A stretch of 41,497 nt of DNA, taken from NCBI GenBank assembly GCA_017621735.1, contig JAGASM010000040.1, positions 1 through 41,497 on the forward strand. Direction: 5' to 3'. This document shows, in pieces, positions 25,111 through 34,387 of the stretch. Positions within the stretch are counted from its first letter, which is position 1, and each line of letters opens with the position of its first letter. The translations under genes and the position numbers were made by a program. The DNA comes from Clostridia bacterium (GTDB lineage Bacteria; Bacillota; Clostridia; Christensenellales; Borkfalkiaceae). The notes below the pieces were generated by a model that saw only the letters and a program-made list of their open reading frames with translations, made no database searches and had not been told where the DNA came from.

Positions 25111-25470
25111 TTATTTTTCCCCGTCAACGTACCGTTCGACGTTTGTTCCCGAATCCCAAAGCCGTTCCAAATAATAGAACAAGCGAGATTCCTCGTTGAA
25201 TACGTGCACGATGACGTCCCCGTAATCAAGCACGCCCCAACGTCCCTCGCGGAACCCTTCCGTGCGAATCGGAGAAAGGTCAAATTGCTTTTCCAACGCC
25301 TCTTCCGTAAAATCCCCCATTGCACGCACTTGCGTCGTACTCTTTGCCGTTGCAATGACAAAATAACTGCAAACGACCGTTTGATCGCCCACGTTGACAA
25401 TGACGATATCCGTTCCTTTTTTATCGGAAAGCGCTTTCGCCGCCGCCCGAGCAAGTTCATAACCGTTCAT
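25111..25470 (-). CDS. rsfS: ribosomal silencing factor RsfS
   Basis: 119 aa, Iojap/RsfS family. Binds ribosomal protein L14 (uL14) and blocks subunit joining in starvation. Family blocks visible: KGTDIVIVNV, CSYFVIATAKSTTQV, and WGVLDYGDVIVHVF near the C-terminus. It overlaps the end of nadD-yqeK by 14 bp and has GGGAGAAGG before its ATG, so the two are probably coupled. The nadD-yqeK-rsfS order is widespread in Firmicutes. Confidence 0.95.
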   Translation of the reverse strand: MNGYELARAAAKALSDKKGTDIVIVNVGDQTVVCSYFVIATAKSTTQVRAMGDFTEEALEKQFDLSPIRTEGFREGRWGVLDYGDVIVHVFNEESRLFYYLERLWDSGTNVERYVDGEK

Positions 25471-26599
25471 AACCTTCTCCCTTTTTGTTTAATTCGTAGC
25501 GGTACGCCTCTTCCGTCAAGGAATAGACGGGTTTCCCGCTCATGCTCAAATATTGTAATTGATGACGGAGTGCCAGAAAGAAACACTCGTCAAGATCTCT
25601 GTAAAACGCCTCGCGTAACGGAGCAATCCCCTCAAATTCCCGCCCGTCCTCCAAGAGGTCGCAAAGATAAATGAGTTTGGAAAGAGTGCTCATTCCCGCC
25701 TTTCCGCTCGTATGATAGCAAACAGCGTCTAATATTTCCTCATCCGTTATCCCGAACGCATGCTCGGCAAGATAAGCGCTGCTAAACTGATGCACCACGG
25801 GCGGAGGTACGTCTTTTTCCACCGAAAACCCCTTCAACAGTTCACTTTCCGTATTCAAGTACTTTCCGCAATCGTGTAAGGCGGAGGCAAGAATTGCCTT
25901 TTCTTGCGAAACGCCGACGCTCTTCGCCCGCTCCGCCGCCATAACGGCAACGCGGTAACTGTGTTCCGCGCGCGAAGGTTTCAAAAGCGCAAGTGCGCTT
26001 TGAATGCACGGATACGCATACGTTCCTCTCCCGTCGAGATAAGCGCGAACGTTGTCGTCAAGCATTTCCGTCCTTTTTCCAAACGCCAAATCGACGCGAA
26101 TGCGCGTAGAGGAAACCGCTCTCCCGCAAAACGAAAGTTGAAGATATTCCTTCCCAAATTCTTCTTGAAAGCGCCGTTGATACTCTTCCGTTCCCGCATT
26201 GCCGCGCCCGCAAGCGACGAGGGTTACCCGATTTAAGATATCGGACGGATTTTTCCAAGAAAAGAAATTTTCGAGCATATCTGCCCCAACGAGAAAAAAC
26301 AGTTGCGCAGACGGGAAACGTTCTTGAAACGCACGGCAGGTGAGATAGGAATAACTCGTCCCTTCCGCCAAAATTTCAAGGTCGCTCACCTCTACGTTGT
26401 GCAACTCTCGAAACGCAATGCGGCACGCTTCTAACCGTTCCTCCCCGCTCGCCACCGCCCCGTTTTGCTTGTGCGGCGCAAGATAGGACGGAACGACGTA
26501 CAGCCGATCAAGACCGAGTTCTTCTATCGCTGCTTTTGCCATATGCACGTGTTCAACGTGAACGGGATCGAACGACCCGCCGAAAATGCCAATCTTCAT
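25457..26599 (-). CDS. nadD-yqeK: fusion of nicotinate-nucleotide adenylyltransferase (NadD) and YqeK HD phosphohydrolase
   Basis: 380 aa. Residues 1-190 are NadD, which adenylates nicotinate mononucleotide in NAD synthesis: GIFGGSFDPVH at 4-14 and SSTRIR at 163-168. The nucleotidyltransferase HxGH motif reads HVEH (14-17), with Glu replacing Gly. Residues 200-370 are YqeK, a diadenosine-tetraphosphate hydrolase of the HD family, with ligands at His213, His242-Asp243, His270, His296 and Asp314. In Bacillus these are separate adjacent genes; here there is no stop between them. The promoter at 26606-26634 predicts transcription starting at the ATG itself, with no ribosome-binding site. Confidence 0.93.
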   Translation of the reverse strand: MKIGIFGGSFDPVHVEHVHMAKAAIEELGLDRLYVVPSYLAPHKQNGAVASGEERLEACRIAFRELHNVEVSDLEILAEGTSYSYLTCRAFQERFPSAQLFFLVGADMLENFFSWKNPSDILNRVTLVACGRGNAGTEEYQRRFQEEFGKEYLQLSFCGRAVSSTRIRVDLAFGKRTEMLDDNVRAYLDGRGTYAYPCIQSALALLKPSRAEHSYRVAVMAAERAKSVGVSQEKAILASALHDCGKYLNTESELLKGFSVEKDVPPPVVHQFSSAYLAEHAFGITDEEILDAVCYHTSGKAGMSTLSKLIYLCDLLEDGREFEGIAPLREAFYRDLDECFFLALRHQLQYLSMSGKPVYSLTEEAYRYELNKKGEGYERL

Positions 26600-26605
26600 A
26601 CGATT

Positions 26606-26634
26606 ATTATACACAATCTTTCGTCCGTTTGCAA
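26606..26634 (-). promoter_or_regulatory. sigma-A promoter of nadD-yqeK, predicting a leaderless mRNA
   Basis: TTGCAA (26629-26634), a 17 bp spacer and perfect TATAAT (26606-26611) are followed by six bases and then the ATG at 26599. Standard spacing puts +1 on the A of ATG. Confidence 0.75.
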
Positions 26635-26669
26635 GTTTAATCGAAAGAAAAACGGTCAAAAATCAAAGT

Positions 26670-27419
26670 ATGAAAAAATTTCCTCTCTTTGCCGATTCCC
26701 TTTTCTTTGCCGTATGCACCGCAATCCTATCCTTTTGTATCCTGCGCTTTTACGACGTCCCGCTCGGCGTTTGCTTTTCCGTGTCCGTCTTGCTATTCCT
26801 TTCCGTAGGCGGAATATGCCTGATCGTTTTTCAAAGCAAACGGGATAAGAAACTCTTATCCGAACGGGAAAAGAGAGAAAAGCAAGCGCTCCTTCTCCAC
26901 TTGACGTTGGAAAAAGAAGACCGCGTTCGCTCGCTTTTGGCGGAGGCATACCGAGCGGAAGAGAAAACCGCAAGAGAAAGAGAAAACGCCATCGAAATAG
27001 ACGGCATTCCATATTACCCGCGGTTTTCGATGCAACCGCTTTCCGCCGACGTCGCAGCCACCCTTTTGCGGGCAAACCGCGCGGAAAAATTCGGTTTACT
27101 TTGCAACGCGCTCTCCCCCGAGTGCGCCGCGCTTTTGCTTTCATTTGAAATTCCCGTCGTCGACGGGGAAGAGATCTACGCTCTGTTAAAACGGACGCAA
27201 CGGATTCCCGAACGCCTGATTTGCGGCACCCCGCAAAAAAGAACGGTGCGGAAAAATTTACGCCGTTTTTTCGGCAAAAAAAATTCCCGCCCATTTTTTA
27301 TAAGCGGGATTCTTCTCTTATTGATGAGTTTATTTGCAATTTTTCCCCTCTACTACCTGATAAGCGGATGCGCCTTAATGACGTGTGCACTTTTCGTGCG
27401 AGCATTCGGCTATGCCTGA
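26670..27419 (+). CDS. hypothetical membrane protein with cytoplasmic charged domain
   Basis: 249 aa from the ATG at 26670 (MKKFPLFAD). Two membrane helices lie near the N-terminus (about 10-50) and two near the C-terminus (about 205-245). Between them is a cytoplasmic region that starts as a charged, probably coiled-coil helix rich in Lys/Glu/Arg (about 52-110), then a small alpha/beta segment. No family recognised. No clear ribosome-binding site is seen. Its 3' end overlaps the convergent nnrD/E gene by 10 bp, with no terminator between them. Confidence 0.6.
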   Translation: MKKFPLFADSLFFAVCTAILSFCILRFYDVPLGVCFSVSVLLFLSVGGICLIVFQSKRDKKLLSEREKREKQALLLHLTLEKEDRVRSLLAEAYRAEEKTARERENAIEIDGIPYYPRFSMQPLSADVAATLLRANRAEKFGLLCNALSPECAALLLSFEIPVVDGEEIYALLKRTQRIPERLICGTPQKRTVRKNLRRFFGKKNSRPFFISGILLLLMSLFAIFPLYYLISGCALMTCALFVRAFGYA

Positions 27420-28852
27420 ACTTCTCGCATCGCCGCGGGAATCTGCGCGATCAAATCGGTCGCGTCGGGAGCATATTCCCCCATTTGTTCGGAAACAATT
27501 TCTCCCGCTCTGCCGCAAACGTATGCACTCACGCAACATGCCTCGAACGGCGCAACGCCCCGCGCGCACGTTCCAACCAAAAATCCCGAAAGAACGTCCC
27601 CGCTTCCGCCTTTTGCCATTGCGGGAGAGCCTTTTTCGTTGAGGGCAACGCGCACCCCGTCCGCAATCACGGACGTGTTGCTTTTCAAGAAAACGGTTAC
27701 CCCGTATTCGCGGGAAAACGACTTGGAAAGCCCCACCATGTCCGCGCGAACGGCGGAAACGTCCAACCCGCAAAGGCGCGCAAACTCCTTGACGTGCGGC
27801 GTCAAAATTACCTTGCACTTCCTTTCTTTTAAGACGTCTTTTCCGTATTCGGCAATGGAATTGAGCGCATCCGCGTCAAGCACGAGCGTTCCCTTACAAA
27901 GTGAAAGAAGTTGCTTTACCCGCTCGTACGTTTGCACGCTTTTTCCCGCACCCATGCCGTAGGCAACGGCAGTTGCGAAACAAATTTGATCTTCACTCGG
28001 TTCCGCCAACACGCAAGCGGGATATGTTCCGACGTATAAATCAAGCAACGGTTTTCGGGCAAGAATCCGCGTGTATCCGACGCCCGATTTTAAGCACGCG
28101 CCCGCGGAAAGAAGGGGCGCTCCGCTCCCTTCTACGCGCTCGGCGACAATACATGCGTTTCCGTAATTTCCTTTGTTGGAATGGCGCGCCCTCGTAGGAA
28201 AGTAAGCGCGCACGCCCTCCTCTTCCCAAACTTCAACCCCTTCTTCTTTCGAGCGAATCCCGATCTCCGCTACGGTAACCCGTCCCGCAAAATCACGCCC
28301 TTCCTCCATGAGCAAAGCGTTTTTCATCAAACCCATACATACCGTTTCGTCGGCGCGGACGCAAGGGAAAAGCGCAACGCCGTTTTCCGAAAGACCGCTC
28401 GGCAGATCGGCGGACACAACGTACGCGCCTTGACCGTTGATAAACTCAATTAGCGTTTTGCTATCCCCTTCCGGCGCACGCGTAAGCCCCGTGCCGAGTA
28501 CGCAATCGACAACCATCGGATATCTTCGGCGGGGAATCCGACAAAGCACCTCGCCGTGAAATGCTCCTTTCACCGCCAAGCAATCGACGGAAAACGAGGT
28601 TGCAAGACACAAAACGGAAACGTCGATCCCCTCGTCGGAAAGAATGCGCGCCGCGACAAATCCGTCCCCACCGTTATTTCCGCCTCCGCATACGAAGAGG
28701 ACCTCTTGGTTTCCCTTCTCTTTTAAGGCGCGAAGTACGGCTTGCGCAAGCGCTTGCCCCGCGCGCTCCATTAAAGTCAAGGACGGCGTCCCGCTTACAA
28801 TGGTATCCTCGTCCGCTTTTCTCATTTGTTTTAACGAATAACTGCGTTTCAT
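27410..28852 (-). CDS. nnrDE: bifunctional NAD(P)H-hydrate epimerase / ADP-dependent NAD(P)H-hydrate dehydratase
   Basis: 480 aa. Repairs hydrated NAD(P)H. The N-terminal half is the epimerase (GGGNNGGDG at 56-64), the C-terminal half the ADP-dependent dehydratase of the ribokinase fold (NKGNYGNACIV near 230, GGSGDVLSG at 415-423 with catalytic Asp419). The usual GTGD reads GSGD here, a conservative change. The ATG at 28852 has GAGGG 6 bp upstream. It follows birA by 8 bp in the recX-birA-nnrDE unit. Confidence 0.95.
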   Translation of the reverse strand: MKRSYSLKQMRKADEDTIVSGTPSLTLMERAGQALAQAVLRALKEKGNQEVLFVCGGGNNGGDGFVAARILSDEGIDVSVLCLATSFSVDCLAVKGAFHGEVLCRIPRRRYPMVVDCVLGTGLTRAPEGDSKTLIEFINGQGAYVVSADLPSGLSENGVALFPCVRADETVCMGLMKNALLMEEGRDFAGRVTVAEIGIRSKEEGVEVWEEEGVRAYFPTRARHSNKGNYGNACIVAERVEGSGAPLLSAGACLKSGVGYTRILARKPLLDLYVGTYPACVLAEPSEDQICFATAVAYGMGAGKSVQTYERVKQLLSLCKGTLVLDADALNSIAEYGKDVLKERKCKVILTPHVKEFARLCGLDVSAVRADMVGLSKSFSREYGVTVFLKSNTSVIADGVRVALNEKGSPAMAKGGSGDVLSGFLVGTCARGVAPFEACCVSAYVCGRAGEIVSEQMGEYAPDATDLIAQIPAAMREVQA

Positions 28853-28860
28853 ACAATCCC

Positions 28861-29535
28861 TCAAACGGTAATTTCCGCGGAAGAAAGCGCCCGTTCTTCC
28901 CCGTTCTTTTCCACGACGAGCCGCCCGTCGGGCAACACGTCCTTTGCGATTGCGCGGTACTGCTCTTGTCCTTCTACAACGGAGATCTCGCGCCCCAAAA
29001 AACTTGCAAATTTGCGATACTCTCCCTCTGAAAACGGTTGCGAAAGTTGAAAAATCAACCGCTCCCGCACCTCGTCCACCGTCGGGCGAAGGTTTGTTTC
29101 CGCATGCAAATTCGTCGCGATTCCCATGAGAGAAGAAACGTCGTTTGAAACGTTTAACCCGATTCCGACGATACTCGCTTTTACCGCATTTTCCGCAAGC
29201 ACGTTTTCGATGAGCGTTCCGCTGATTTTTTTACCGCGCACGTATACGTCGTTCGGCCATTTGATTTCCGCAGGAACGCCGAACGAGGCAACCGTCTTGC
29301 ATACGGCAACCGCGGCATGCATCATAACGCGATACGCCATACTTGCAGGAAGATGGTCGTGGAAGGTCAATTTGGTAAGGTATACGCCCCCTTTTTGAGA
29401 GAGAAAACTCCTGCCCTTCGTCCCTCTTCCGCCCGTTTGTTCTTCCGAGCAAACGACGACGTCTTCCCCTTCGCTTAAATACCGCCTCGCCTCGTCGTTG
29501 GTGGAAATAGTCGATTTAATCAAAATTCGTTTCAT
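28861..29535 (-). CDS. birA: biotin--acetyl-CoA-carboxylase ligase, class I (no DNA-binding domain)
   Basis: 224 aa. Attaches biotin to acetyl-CoA carboxylase and similar enzymes. Catalytic blocks: STNDEA (11-16), GGRGTKGR (35-42), KWPNDV (92-97) and KISGTLIE (103-110). The usual N-terminal helix-turn-helix of regulatory BirA is missing, so it cannot repress biotin genes itself. It overlaps recX by 20 bp. The window also holds bioY, a biotin importer component, which fits reliance on imported biotin. Confidence 0.95.
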   Translation of the reverse strand: MKRILIKSTISTNDEARRYLSEGEDVVVCSEEQTGGRGTKGRSFLSQKGGVYLTKLTFHDHLPASMAYRVMMHAAVAVCKTVASFGVPAEIKWPNDVYVRGKKISGTLIENVLAENAVKASIVGIGLNVSNDVSSLMGIATNLHAETNLRPTVDEVRERLIFQLSQPFSEGEYRKFASFLGREISVVEGQEQYRAIAKDVLPDGRLVVEKNGEERALSSAEITV

Positions 29536-30145
29536 CTTCCACGTCCTTTACCGACTGCAACGCGCTTTTTGCCGTATCATAGTCGTACCCTTTTCCAAGC
29601 AAATACGCATACGCCTTTGAAAGCGTTTTCTTATCCGCCGTTTTTCCGCGCATGTATTTTTCTAAAACGCGCTCCGCACTCTCCTTTTCTCCCGTGATGG
29701 ACGTCAACGCGGTTTCAATTACCGCATCCGAAACGCCCTTTCGTTTAAGTTCGACGGCAATGAGTCTTTTTCCCTTTCGTTTTCCCGCCGTTTCCGAATA
29801 CATTTTGGCGTATTCCTCATCGTTAATATAATGATATTCGCGCATTTTTTCGATTACGTAATCGGAAATTTCGGACAAGTATCCTTTTTTAGTAAGATAC
29901 TCGCGGATTTGTTTTTCCGTCTTCATCGAAACGGAAATATGGCGAAGCGCCTTGTCGAGCGCCGTTTTTTTCTCGCTTTCAAGTTGCAGCGCAGCAAGAT
30001 ACTCCTTTTCTACGGTCATTCCCACCTTCAATCGGTTTTGCATCACCGTTTCCAACTTCATACCGCAATAAAAACGCCCGTCCACCTCGACGTTACAGCG
30101 CGTTTTATCTTTGACTTGTGGGGTAATTCCCGTAATTTCCGCCAT
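29516..30145 (-). CDS. recX: RecA regulatory protein RecX
   Basis: 209 aa. Modulates RecA filaments. Three-helix repeats typical of the family are visible: ALDKALRHISVSMKTEKQIREYL, then YLSEISDYVIEKM...YINDEEYAKMY and KGVSDAVIETAL in shorter segments. AAAGGAG precedes the ATG, almost at the predicted 5' end of the transcript. First gene of the recX-birA-nnrDE unit. Confidence 0.93.
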   Translation of the reverse strand: MAEITGITPQVKDKTRCNVEVDGRFYCGMKLETVMQNRLKVGMTVEKEYLAALQLESEKKTALDKALRHISVSMKTEKQIREYLTKKGYLSEISDYVIEKMREYHYINDEEYAKMYSETAGKRKGKRLIAVELKRKGVSDAVIETALTSITGEKESAERVLEKYMRGKTADKKTLSKAYAYLLGKGYDYDTAKSALQSVKDVEDETNFD

Positions 30146-30162
30146 ATTAACTCCTTTCTTCC

Positions 30163-30191
30163 ATTATAACGAACGGAGAGTCTTTTGTCAA
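30163..30191 (-). promoter_or_regulatory. consensus sigma-A promoter of recX-birA-nnrDE
   Basis: Perfect TTGACA (30186-30191), a 17 bp spacer and perfect TATAAT (30163-30168). Predicted start near 30156 leaves a leader of about 11 nt that is mostly the ribosome-binding site. Confidence 0.9.
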
Positions 30192-30222
30192 GAAAAGCCC
30201 CGCTTTTTGAAAGCGGGGCTTT
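30188..30222 (-). terminator. intrinsic terminator after clpB
   Basis: A 13 bp stem (30194-30206 with 30210-30222, loop TTG), read on the minus strand, ends in a broken T-run (TTTTCTT). It starts 11 bp past the clpB stop and abuts the recX -35 box. Confidence 0.88.
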
Positions 30223-30232
30223 ATGCCGTTCG

Positions 30233-32815
30233 TTACGAGAGGAATAATCCATCTTGATTGGTGGCATCAAGCGTCAATACGCTTCCTGCCTTTGGATTAT
30301 TTTTCAAAATATGCTTTGCGAGAAGCGTTTCCGCTTTGCTTTGTAAAAATCTCTTTAACGGGCGCGCGCCGTAAACGCTATCGTATCCGTTTTCCGCAAC
30401 GTATTCTTTTGCTCTTTTCGTTACGGAAAGCGAAAGGTTTTCCCCCTTTAATCGGTTGGCAAGTTTATCAAAAAGCAACTCGACGATTTGCCCGACGTTT
30501 TCGCGCGTAAGCGGTTTGAAGAGAATGATCTCGTCCAAGCGATTCAAAAATTCAGGACGAAAGGAGCGCTTCAAGATTTCATCGACGCGTTCCTTTGCGC
30601 GCGCGGAAATTTCCCCCTCTTCGATCCCCTCGATGATATCGGTTGAACCGAGGTTACTCGTCAAAATAACGATGGTATTCTTAAAATCCACGGTGCGCCC
30701 TTGCGAGTCGGTTACCCGACCGTCATCCAGCAGTTGTAACAGCACGTTAAACACGTCGGGGTGCGCCTTTTCAATCTCGTCGAAAAGCACGATGGAATAG
30801 GGTTTTCTGCGCACCGCTTCGGTGAGCGTACCCCCTTCTTCGTACCCGACGTATCCGGGAGGCGCGCCGAGAAGGCGGGACACGGAAAACTTTTCCATAT
30901 ATTCGGACATATCGATACGGACGATATTGCGCTCGTCGTCAAATAAGTTTTCGGCAAGCGCGCGGGCAAGTTCCGTCTTTCCAACGCCCGTAGGCCCTAA
31001 AAACAGGAAGGAACCGATCGGTCTGTTCGGATCGGAAATCCCCGCGCGGGCACGCATAATCGCCTCGGACACTTTGGTAACCGCTTCTTCCTGTCCGATG
31101 ACGCGGCGATGCAAATCTTCTTCCAAGCGGAGCAACTTTTCCCGTTCCCCCTCTTTCAGCCGTGCAACGGGAATCCCCGTCCAACGCGCAACGATTTGAT
31201 TGATCTGCTCCTCCGTTACCTCGTCCTGCAAAAGGGCGTCTTGACGCTCTTCTATCTTCCCCTTTGCTTCTTCCAACCGCTTTTCAAGCGCGGGAAGTTC
31301 CCCGTAACGCAAGCGGGACGCTGTTTCCAACTCACCCTTTGCCATTGCGGTATCAATCTTGCCCTTTATCTCGTCGATCTTTTCCTTTAAGTCTTTTTCT
31401 GCATGAATGGCGTTCTTTTCCCCTTCCCACTTCTCCTTCATCGAAGAAAACTCCTCTTTAAGCAAAGCAAGTTCTTCGCGCAAAGAAGCGAGCCGCGCTT
31501 CGGAAAGGTGATCCTTTTCTTTGGAAAGCGCCTTTTCTTCCACTTCAAGTTGAACGATTTTGCGGTGGAGAGAATCCATTTCCGTCGGCATGGAATCGAT
31601 TTCCGTCCGAATCATAGCCGCCGCTTCGTCCACAAGATCAATCGCCTTGTCGGGAAGGAAACGGTCGCTTACGTACCGATCGGAAAGGGTTGCCGCCGCG
31701 ACGATGGCGTCGTCGTGAATGCGCACGCCGTGGAAAATTTCAAATCGCTCTTTGAGTCCGCGCAAGATGGAGATCGTATCTTCTACCGTCGGTTCTCCGA
31801 CAAGCACCGGTTGAAACCGACGTTCAAGCGCCGCGTCTTTTTCAATATACTTGCGGTATTCGTCCAACGTCGTTGCGCCGATGCAGTGAAGTTCCCCGCG
31901 CGCCAAAAGCGGTTTTAATAAATTGCCCGCGTCCATTGCACCGTCCGTTTTTCCCGCGCCTACGACGGTGTGCAATTCATCGATGAAAAGGAGGATTCCT
32001 CCTTCCGATTTTTTCACCTCGTCAAGAACGGCTTTGAGTCGCTCTTCAAACTCTCCTCTGTATTTTGCGCCTGCAATCAAAGCCCCCATATCGAGGGAAA
32101 AAAGCGTTTTGTTTTTCAAGCCTTCGGGTACGTCTCCGTATGCAATTCTTTGCGCAAGCCCTTCTGCGATCGCCGTTTTTCCCACCCCCGGTTCTCCGAT
32201 CAAAACGGGGTTATTTTTCGTCTTTCGTGATAAAATTCTAATTACGTTTCTAATTTCTTCGTCCCGACCGATAACCGGTTCGAGTTTGTGGTCGCGGGCG
32301 CGCGCCGTCAAATCCGTCCCGTACTTTTCAAGTGCCTCGTAGGTGTTTTCCGGCTCGTCGCTCACGACGTTTTGGTTCCCACGCACCCGCTTTAACTCTT
32401 CTAAAACAAGCGTTTTTTCCACACCGAAACGGCGGAAGAGGGCGTTGAGTTTTTCTTCCCCACAGTCGAACAAGCATAAAAACAAATGCTCGACGGAAAT
32501 ATACTCGTCCTTCATTCCCTTTGCAAGTTTTTCCGCCCCGACAAGCGCGCGGTTAGACGCCGCCGAAAGGTAGACGTTCCCGCTCGACGCGCCCGAAACG
32601 GAAGGAAGTTTTTGCACCTCCTCTTGCACGGCACGGCGAAGCCCTTCCGCGTCCCTTCCCGCATGAGAAAGCATGCGGAACACAAGCCCGTCCTTTTCTA
32701 AAAGCGCGTAACACAAGTGGAGAGGCGTAAGTTCCGCATTCCCCTCTTCGATTGCAAGTTGTTGTGCGTTTTGAAGGGCAATTTTACTGTTTTTTGTAAA
32801 TAGATTCATATCCAT
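30233..32815 (-). CDS. clpB: ATP-dependent protein disaggregase ClpB
   Basis: 860 aa, normal length. Dissolves protein aggregates with DnaK. Order: Clp N domain (1-150, with [19 protein letters not shown]), first AAA+ (GEPGVGKT Walker A), the long coiled-coil middle domain (about 400-530) that distinguishes ClpB from ClpC/ClpA, second AAA+ (GPTGVGKT, pore loop GYVGYEEGG) and the C-terminal D2-small domain. AAGGAGG precedes the ATG. A CIRCE-like element overlaps the predicted transcription start, suggesting HrcA control. Confidence 0.97.
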   Translation of the reverse strand: MDMNLFTKNSKIALQNAQQLAIEEGNAELTPLHLCYALLEKDGLVFRMLSHAGRDAEGLRRAVQEEVQKLPSVSGASSGNVYLSAASNRALVGAEKLAKGMKDEYISVEHLFLCLFDCGEEKLNALFRRFGVEKTLVLEELKRVRGNQNVVSDEPENTYEALEKYGTDLTARARDHKLEPVIGRDEEIRNVIRILSRKTKNNPVLIGEPGVGKTAIAEGLAQRIAYGDVPEGLKNKTLFSLDMGALIAGAKYRGEFEERLKAVLDEVKKSEGGILLFIDELHTVVGAGKTDGAMDAGNLLKPLLARGELHCIGATTLDEYRKYIEKDAALERRFQPVLVGEPTVEDTISILRGLKERFEIFHGVRIHDDAIVAAATLSDRYVSDRFLPDKAIDLVDEAAAMIRTEIDSMPTEMDSLHRKIVQLEVEEKALSKEKDHLSEARLASLREELALLKEEFSSMKEKWEGEKNAIHAEKDLKEKIDEIKGKIDTAMAKGELETASRLRYGELPALEKRLEEAKGKIEERQDALLQDEVTEEQINQIVARWTGIPVARLKEGEREKLLRLEEDLHRRVIGQEEAVTKVSEAIMRARAGISDPNRPIGSFLFLGPTGVGKTELARALAENLFDDERNIVRIDMSEYMEKFSVSRLLGAPPGYVGYEEGGTLTEAVRRKPYSIVLFDEIEKAHPDVFNVLLQLLDDGRVTDSQGRTVDFKNTIVILTSNLGSTDIIEGIEEGEISARAKERVDEILKRSFRPEFLNRLDEIILFKPLTRENVGQIVELLFDKLANRLKGENLSLSVTKRAKEYVAENGYDSVYGARPLKRFLQSKAETLLAKHILKNNPKAGSVLTLDATNQDGLFLS

Positions 32816-32836
32816 AACATTTCCTCCTTGAGAAAA

Positions 32837-32870
32837 TTAGCACTCTTTCTCTTACTTTGCTAATATTATA
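32837..32870 (-). promoter_or_regulatory. clpB promoter -10 box with overlapping half-degenerate CIRCE-like operator
   Basis: TTAGCACTC (32837-32845) is an intact left CIRCE arm; nine bases later CTTTGCTAA (32855-32863) matches 6 of 9 of the right arm GAGTGCTAA. The spacing of nine is exactly that of CIRCE. TATAAT lies at 32865-32870, so the element covers the start site. No good -35 box: TTGAAG lies only 15 bp away. Confidence 0.65.
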
Positions 32871-32903
32871 CCTCATTCCACGCCCCTTCAAACGCATTTT
32901 GAC

Positions 32904-32931
32904 AAAGAAAAAAAGACGGAAAACCGTCTTT
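32904..32931 (-). terminator. intrinsic terminator after bioY
   Basis: AAAGACGG (32912-32919) pairs with CCGTCTTT (32924-32931), loop AAAA. On the minus strand it is followed by a T-rich run (32904-32911). The stem base overlaps the bioY stop codon. Confidence 0.85.
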
Positions 32932-33479
32932 CAATGATTGTGAATTGTAAAAAGCCGAACGCCCACGTATGCAACCGCAACCGTCTTAACCGCGTCCCCG
33001 ATCAAGAAAGGCAACACGCAAACGGACAGCGCCGCCGAAAGCGGAACGGAAAAAACGATTGCGTAATACCCCGTCGCAACGACGTAGCATAATAGATGAG
33101 CAAGAGCGGAATACAAGATCGCAAATAAAACGTTGTGCCGACCGCGTAAACGGCGAACGTTCGCCGTAACGAGCGGAATGAGCAAAAAGGAGATGAGATA
33201 CCCGCCGGAAGGCTGAAAAAAGGCAGAAATCCCCGCGTGAAATCCCGCAAAAACGGGAATTCCGATCATCCCCATCAACAGGTATATCCCGACCGCCGCC
33301 ACCCCGCGGCGAGCGCCTAAACACACCCCGCAAAGACTGATCGCCGCCGTTTGCAGCGTAATCGCAACGCCCCCGATCGGAATACTGATCCATGAACAAA
33401 CGACGATCAAAGCGACAAAACATGCTGTTTTTACGAGCGTTGAAGCCCCTATCGACTTATTTCCCGTCGTCTTTTCCAT
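32931..33479 (-). CDS. bioY: biotin transporter substrate-binding component BioY
   Basis: 182 aa from the ATG at 33479; another ATG at 33503 is possible and neither has a well-spaced ribosome-binding site. Six membrane helices. BioY signatures: ISIPIGGVAITLQTAAISL near the N-terminus and QPSGGYLISFLLIPL. It works as the S component of an ECF transporter or alone. It overlaps the preceding gene by 23 bp, so it is probably coupled. Its place after metK and a mutarotase-like gene is unusual; no biotin synthesis genes are nearby. Confidence 0.9.
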   Translation of the reverse strand: MEKTTGNKSIGASTLVKTACFVALIVVCSWISIPIGGVAITLQTAAISLCGVCLGARRGVAAVGIYLLMGMIGIPVFAGFHAGISAFFQPSGGYLISFLLIPLVTANVRRLRGRHNVLFAILYSALAHLLCYVVATGYYAIVFSVPLSAALSVCVLPFLIGDAVKTVAVAYVGVRLFTIHNH

Positions 33480-34377
33480 CTTCCGCTTTGATTTGAATGA
33501 CATATCGGTGCACTTCACCCGACGCAATCTTCTTCATGCAAAAATCGCCGTCGAGCGTCGTTGTACTCGGCTCAATGCCAAGCGCATACGAGCCTGATAC
33601 CATGCTCTTCCACTCAATGAAATGCGGGAGCATCTCGCTATCGTAAGAAAAGGTGAGTTTCTTTTTTAACGCATCGTTGACGACGCAAACTTTTCCCGTA
33701 TTTACCTGATGGAAAAATACCTGTTCTTCCGTATCCGCAATCGGATGCTCCATCAAAAAGCACCGTTCTACGTTTTCTCTTGCCCATTGCGTTCTCGGCG
33801 TCGTGGAACGAACGTCCGCCTCAATTCGCACCCCCTCGTCGAGCATCGGATAACCGACGTTCATGTGAAAGAGCACGCAATATTCCGCGTCCGTGTATCC
33901 CTCGTTACAAATTTCCGTTTCAATCGTTACCTCGTCGCTGTTTACGGCAGTAAAGATTCTTCGCTTGAAGAGAAGATTTTTCCCAAACAATTCGCTTTGA
34001 CGCACGAAACCGATGATCTCCACCCCGTCCTCGTCGTATTTTACGCTCGATACGTCGGCGGGAAGGTTGTGGATACTGCCGTGTACGGGCAAAGCGCGCG
34101 CGCCGACCGTTTCCAGCCCACAAGTGTAGAGCATTCCACCGTTAAAACTGTTTGCAAAGCCGTTTTCCGTTCCGAGTCCGTTCCGACAAATAAAACTTAA
34201 ATTCGTGCCCTTGTGGCGAAACGAATGTAAATCGAGCGCACGGCTTTCAAGAACGGTAAACGACAGGCAACCGTTGTGCACCTCAATTACCCTTTCGCCT
34301 TGCGCTCTACCGTCTAATACGACGTATCTTCTCGCATAACAAAGTTCTTCGACATGAGAAACTTTTTCGGACAACAT
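33457..34377 (-). CDS. aldose-1-epimerase-like protein (DUF4432 type)
   Basis: 306 aa. Cytoplasmic beta-sandwich protein of the galactose mutarotase superfamily: GERVIEVHNGCLSFTVLESRALDL near the N-terminus (in parts), NSFNGGMLYTCGLETVG and HGSIHNLPAD, then FHMNVGYPMLDEG with a candidate catalytic His/Glu set. DUF4432 members are probably sugar epimerases but the substrate is not known. The ATG has AAGGA 8 bp upstream, overlapping the metK stop, so the genes form one unit. Confidence 0.75.
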   Translation of the reverse strand: MLSEKVSHVEELCYARRYVVLDGRAQGERVIEVHNGCLSFTVLESRALDLHSFRHKGTNLSFICRNGLGTENGFANSFNGGMLYTCGLETVGARALPVHGSIHNLPADVSSVKYDEDGVEIIGFVRQSELFGKNLLFKRRIFTAVNSDEVTIETEICNEGYTDAEYCVLFHMNVGYPMLDEGVRIEADVRSTTPRTQWARENVERCFLMEHPIADTEEQVFFHQVNTGKVCVVNDALKKKLTFSYDSEMLPHFIEWKSMVSGSYALGIEPSTTTLDGDFCMKKIASGEVHRYVIQIKAEDGKDDGK

Positions 34378-34387
34378 ACTATTTTCC

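Noticed and set aside
28041..28229. Small frames antisense or out of frame within nnrDE
   Set aside because: Basic, low-complexity translations without start signals; shadows.
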